NCBI GenBank assembly: GCA_023460055.1
Contig: JAEWRJ010000075.1
Coordinates: 1-7,014, forward strand
Direction of reading: 5' to 3'
DNA length: 7,014 nt
DNA from: Bacillota bacterium
Lineage (GTDB): Bacteria > Bacillota > Clostridia > Christensenellales > Aristaeellaceae
The notes below the pieces were generated by a model, which saw only the letters and a program-made list of their open reading frames with translations, had not been told where the DNA came from and made no database searches. The translations under genes and the position numbers were made by a program. Of the stretch, positions 5,862 through 7,014 are shown piece after piece; position 1 is the stretch's first letter, and each line of letters starts with the position of its first letter.

Positions 5862-7014
5862 TCAGTTCTCGCGCCTGAGCTGCTTGCCGATGTCATCGAT
5901 GGCGTTTTTCAAGGCGGCATTTGCCCGGCTCAGCTCCTCGATCTTGGCACAGCCATGCAGGATCGTGGTATGGTCCCGCCCGCCGAGGCTTTCACCTATT
6001 TTGGGCAGGGAAGCGCTGGTCAGTTTGCGGGAAAGATACATCACCATCTGCCGGGGAACAGCGAAGCTCTGGTTGCGTCGCGGTCCCCGCACTTCTTCGG
6101 GAGTCACCGCGTAGTACTGGCAGACAGCCTCGATGATCTCGTCAACCGTGATGGAGGTGGGCGAGTGATCCTGAAATACCTCGCGCAGAGCCTCCTCGGC
6201 CAGCCCCATATCGATCTCCCGCTTTGACAGTGAAGCATACGCTACCAGGCGGTTCAGGCTTCCCTCCAGCTCGCGGATATTGGAGTCCACGCGCTGGGCA
6301 ATCATCTGCAGGACCTCGTCGCTTACCTTGATCATGTCATCCGTAGCCTTGCGGCGCAGGATGGCGCAGCGGGTATCCACGTCCGGCTTTTGGATATCGG
6401 CGATCAAGCCCCATTCGAAACGGCTTCGCAGCCTTTCCTCCAGCCGGGCAATCTCCTTGGGTGGCCTGTCGGAAGAAATAATGATCTGTTTGCCGGCATT
6501 GTGCAAGGCGTTAAAGGTATGGAAAAACTCCTCCTGCGTGCTGTCGCGCCCGGCAATGAACTGAATGTCATCAATCAGCAGAACATCCACATTGCGGTAC
6601 TTTTCGCGGAAAGCTGCGTTTTTGTTGGATTGGATGGCGGCAACCAGTTCAATGGTAAAGGTTTCGCTGGTCACATATTCGATGCGCGCATCGGGCTTTT
6701 GCTCCAGCACGAAGTGCCCGATGGCTTGCATCAGGTGAGTCTTGCCAAGCCCCACCCCGCCGTAAATGAAAAAGGGGTTATAGGCATCGGCGGGGGATTC
6801 GGCGACAGCCAGAGAAGCCGCGTGAGCAAAGCGATTGCCGCTGCCAACGATAAAGGTATCAAATGTATACCTGCTGTTCAGCTTGGGAATAGATTTTTTG
6901 GCTGCCCCGTCTCCGCCGCTGCGGTAATCAGCCGCCTGCTTGGGTGTGAGAATGTTCAGCTGTACATCGCCGCCCACGACCTGCTTGATGGCATTGGAAA
7001 TCATCACGGAATAT
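5862..7014 (-). CDS. dnaA: Chromosomal replication initiator DnaA (N-terminus beyond the window)
   Basis: DnaA is the AAA+ ATPase that binds DnaA boxes at oriC, melts the origin and loads the replicative helicase. About 383 residues are present. The frame stays open to the window edge, and the conserved end of domain I (ISNAIKQVVGGDVQLNIL) is seen, so roughly 60-70 N-terminal residues are missing. The GTG at 7007 is internal. Domain III has YTFDTFIVGSGNRFAHAA, Walker A GGVGLGKTH (83-91 counting from that GTG), Walker B VLLIDDIQF, sensor IISSDRPPKEI and the arginine-finger segment RLRSRFEWG. Domain IV has the basic loop GPRRNQSFAVPRQ and the DNA-binding signature GGRDHTTILHGCAKIEEL, with the base-contacting RDHTT intact. 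It looks fully functional. dnaN, the usual downstream neighbour, is absent; a terminator and then the hrcA promoter follow. Confidence 0.98.
   Translation of the reverse strand, partial: YSVMISNAIKQVVGGDVQLNILTPKQAADYRSGGDGAAKKSIPKLNSRYTFDTFIVGSGNRFAHAASLAVAESPADAYNPFFIYGGVGLGKTHLMQAIGHFVLEQKPDARIEYVTSETFTIELVAAIQSNKNAAFREKYRNVDVLLIDDIQFIAGRDSTQEEFFHTFNALHNAGKQIIISSDRPPKEIARLEERLRSRFEWGLIADIQKPDVDTRCAILRRKATDDMIKVSDEVLQMIAQRVDSNIRELEGSLNRLVAYASLSKREIDMGLAEEALREVFQDHSPTSITVDEIIEAVCQYYAVTPEEVRGPRRNQSFAVPRQMVMYLSRKLTSASLPKIGESLGGRDHTTILHGCAKIEELSRANAALKNAIDDIGKQLRREN

Overview
The window reads as chromosomal DNA from a moderately GC-rich bacterium of the Firmicutes, most likely Clostridia-like. 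Three things suggest this. The heat-shock genes are in the order hrcA-grpE-dnaK-dnaJ behind a perfect CIRCE operator. DnaK lacks the roughly 24-residue insertion in the first quadrant of the ATPase domain that Gram-negative DnaK proteins carry. DnaA has a Bacillus/Clostridium-like C-terminal domain. The genus cannot be told from this sequence. All genes lie on the minus strand, so transcription runs from high to low coordinates.

Region by region, in the direction of transcription: (1) 7014-5862 holds most of dnaA, cut by the window edge within domain I. A strong intrinsic terminator follows at 5753-5726. (2) 5661-5595 holds a well-formed sigma-A promoter (TTGACA, 17 bp, TACATT) with CIRCE just downstream of the inferred start site. 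(3) 5562-867 holds the class I heat-shock operon: hrcA (repressor), grpE (nucleotide exchange factor), dnaK (Hsp70) and dnaJ (Hsp40). An intrinsic terminator lies 11 bases after dnaJ. A 13-bp perfect hairpin without a U-tract sits in the dnaK-dnaJ gap. (4) 682-1 holds an NqrB/RnfD-family membrane subunit gene with its own putative promoter. It is interrupted by an in-frame TAA just after the predicted flavin-attachment threonine, and homology resumes in the same frame up to the window edge.

Together, HrcA represses its own operon through CIRCE, and DnaK-DnaJ-GrpE form the core folding machine that acts on proteins denatured by stress. dnaA and the NqrB/RnfD gene are separate transcription units bounded by similar GCCGCC-stem terminators. 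Most of the window is ordinary and well conserved. I see no CRISPR array, insertion sequence, RNA gene or phage-like element, and no clear new system. The points worth a second look are the interrupted NqrB/RnfD gene, the dnaK-dnaJ hairpin, and dnaA lying next to the hrcA operon with no dnaN after it.
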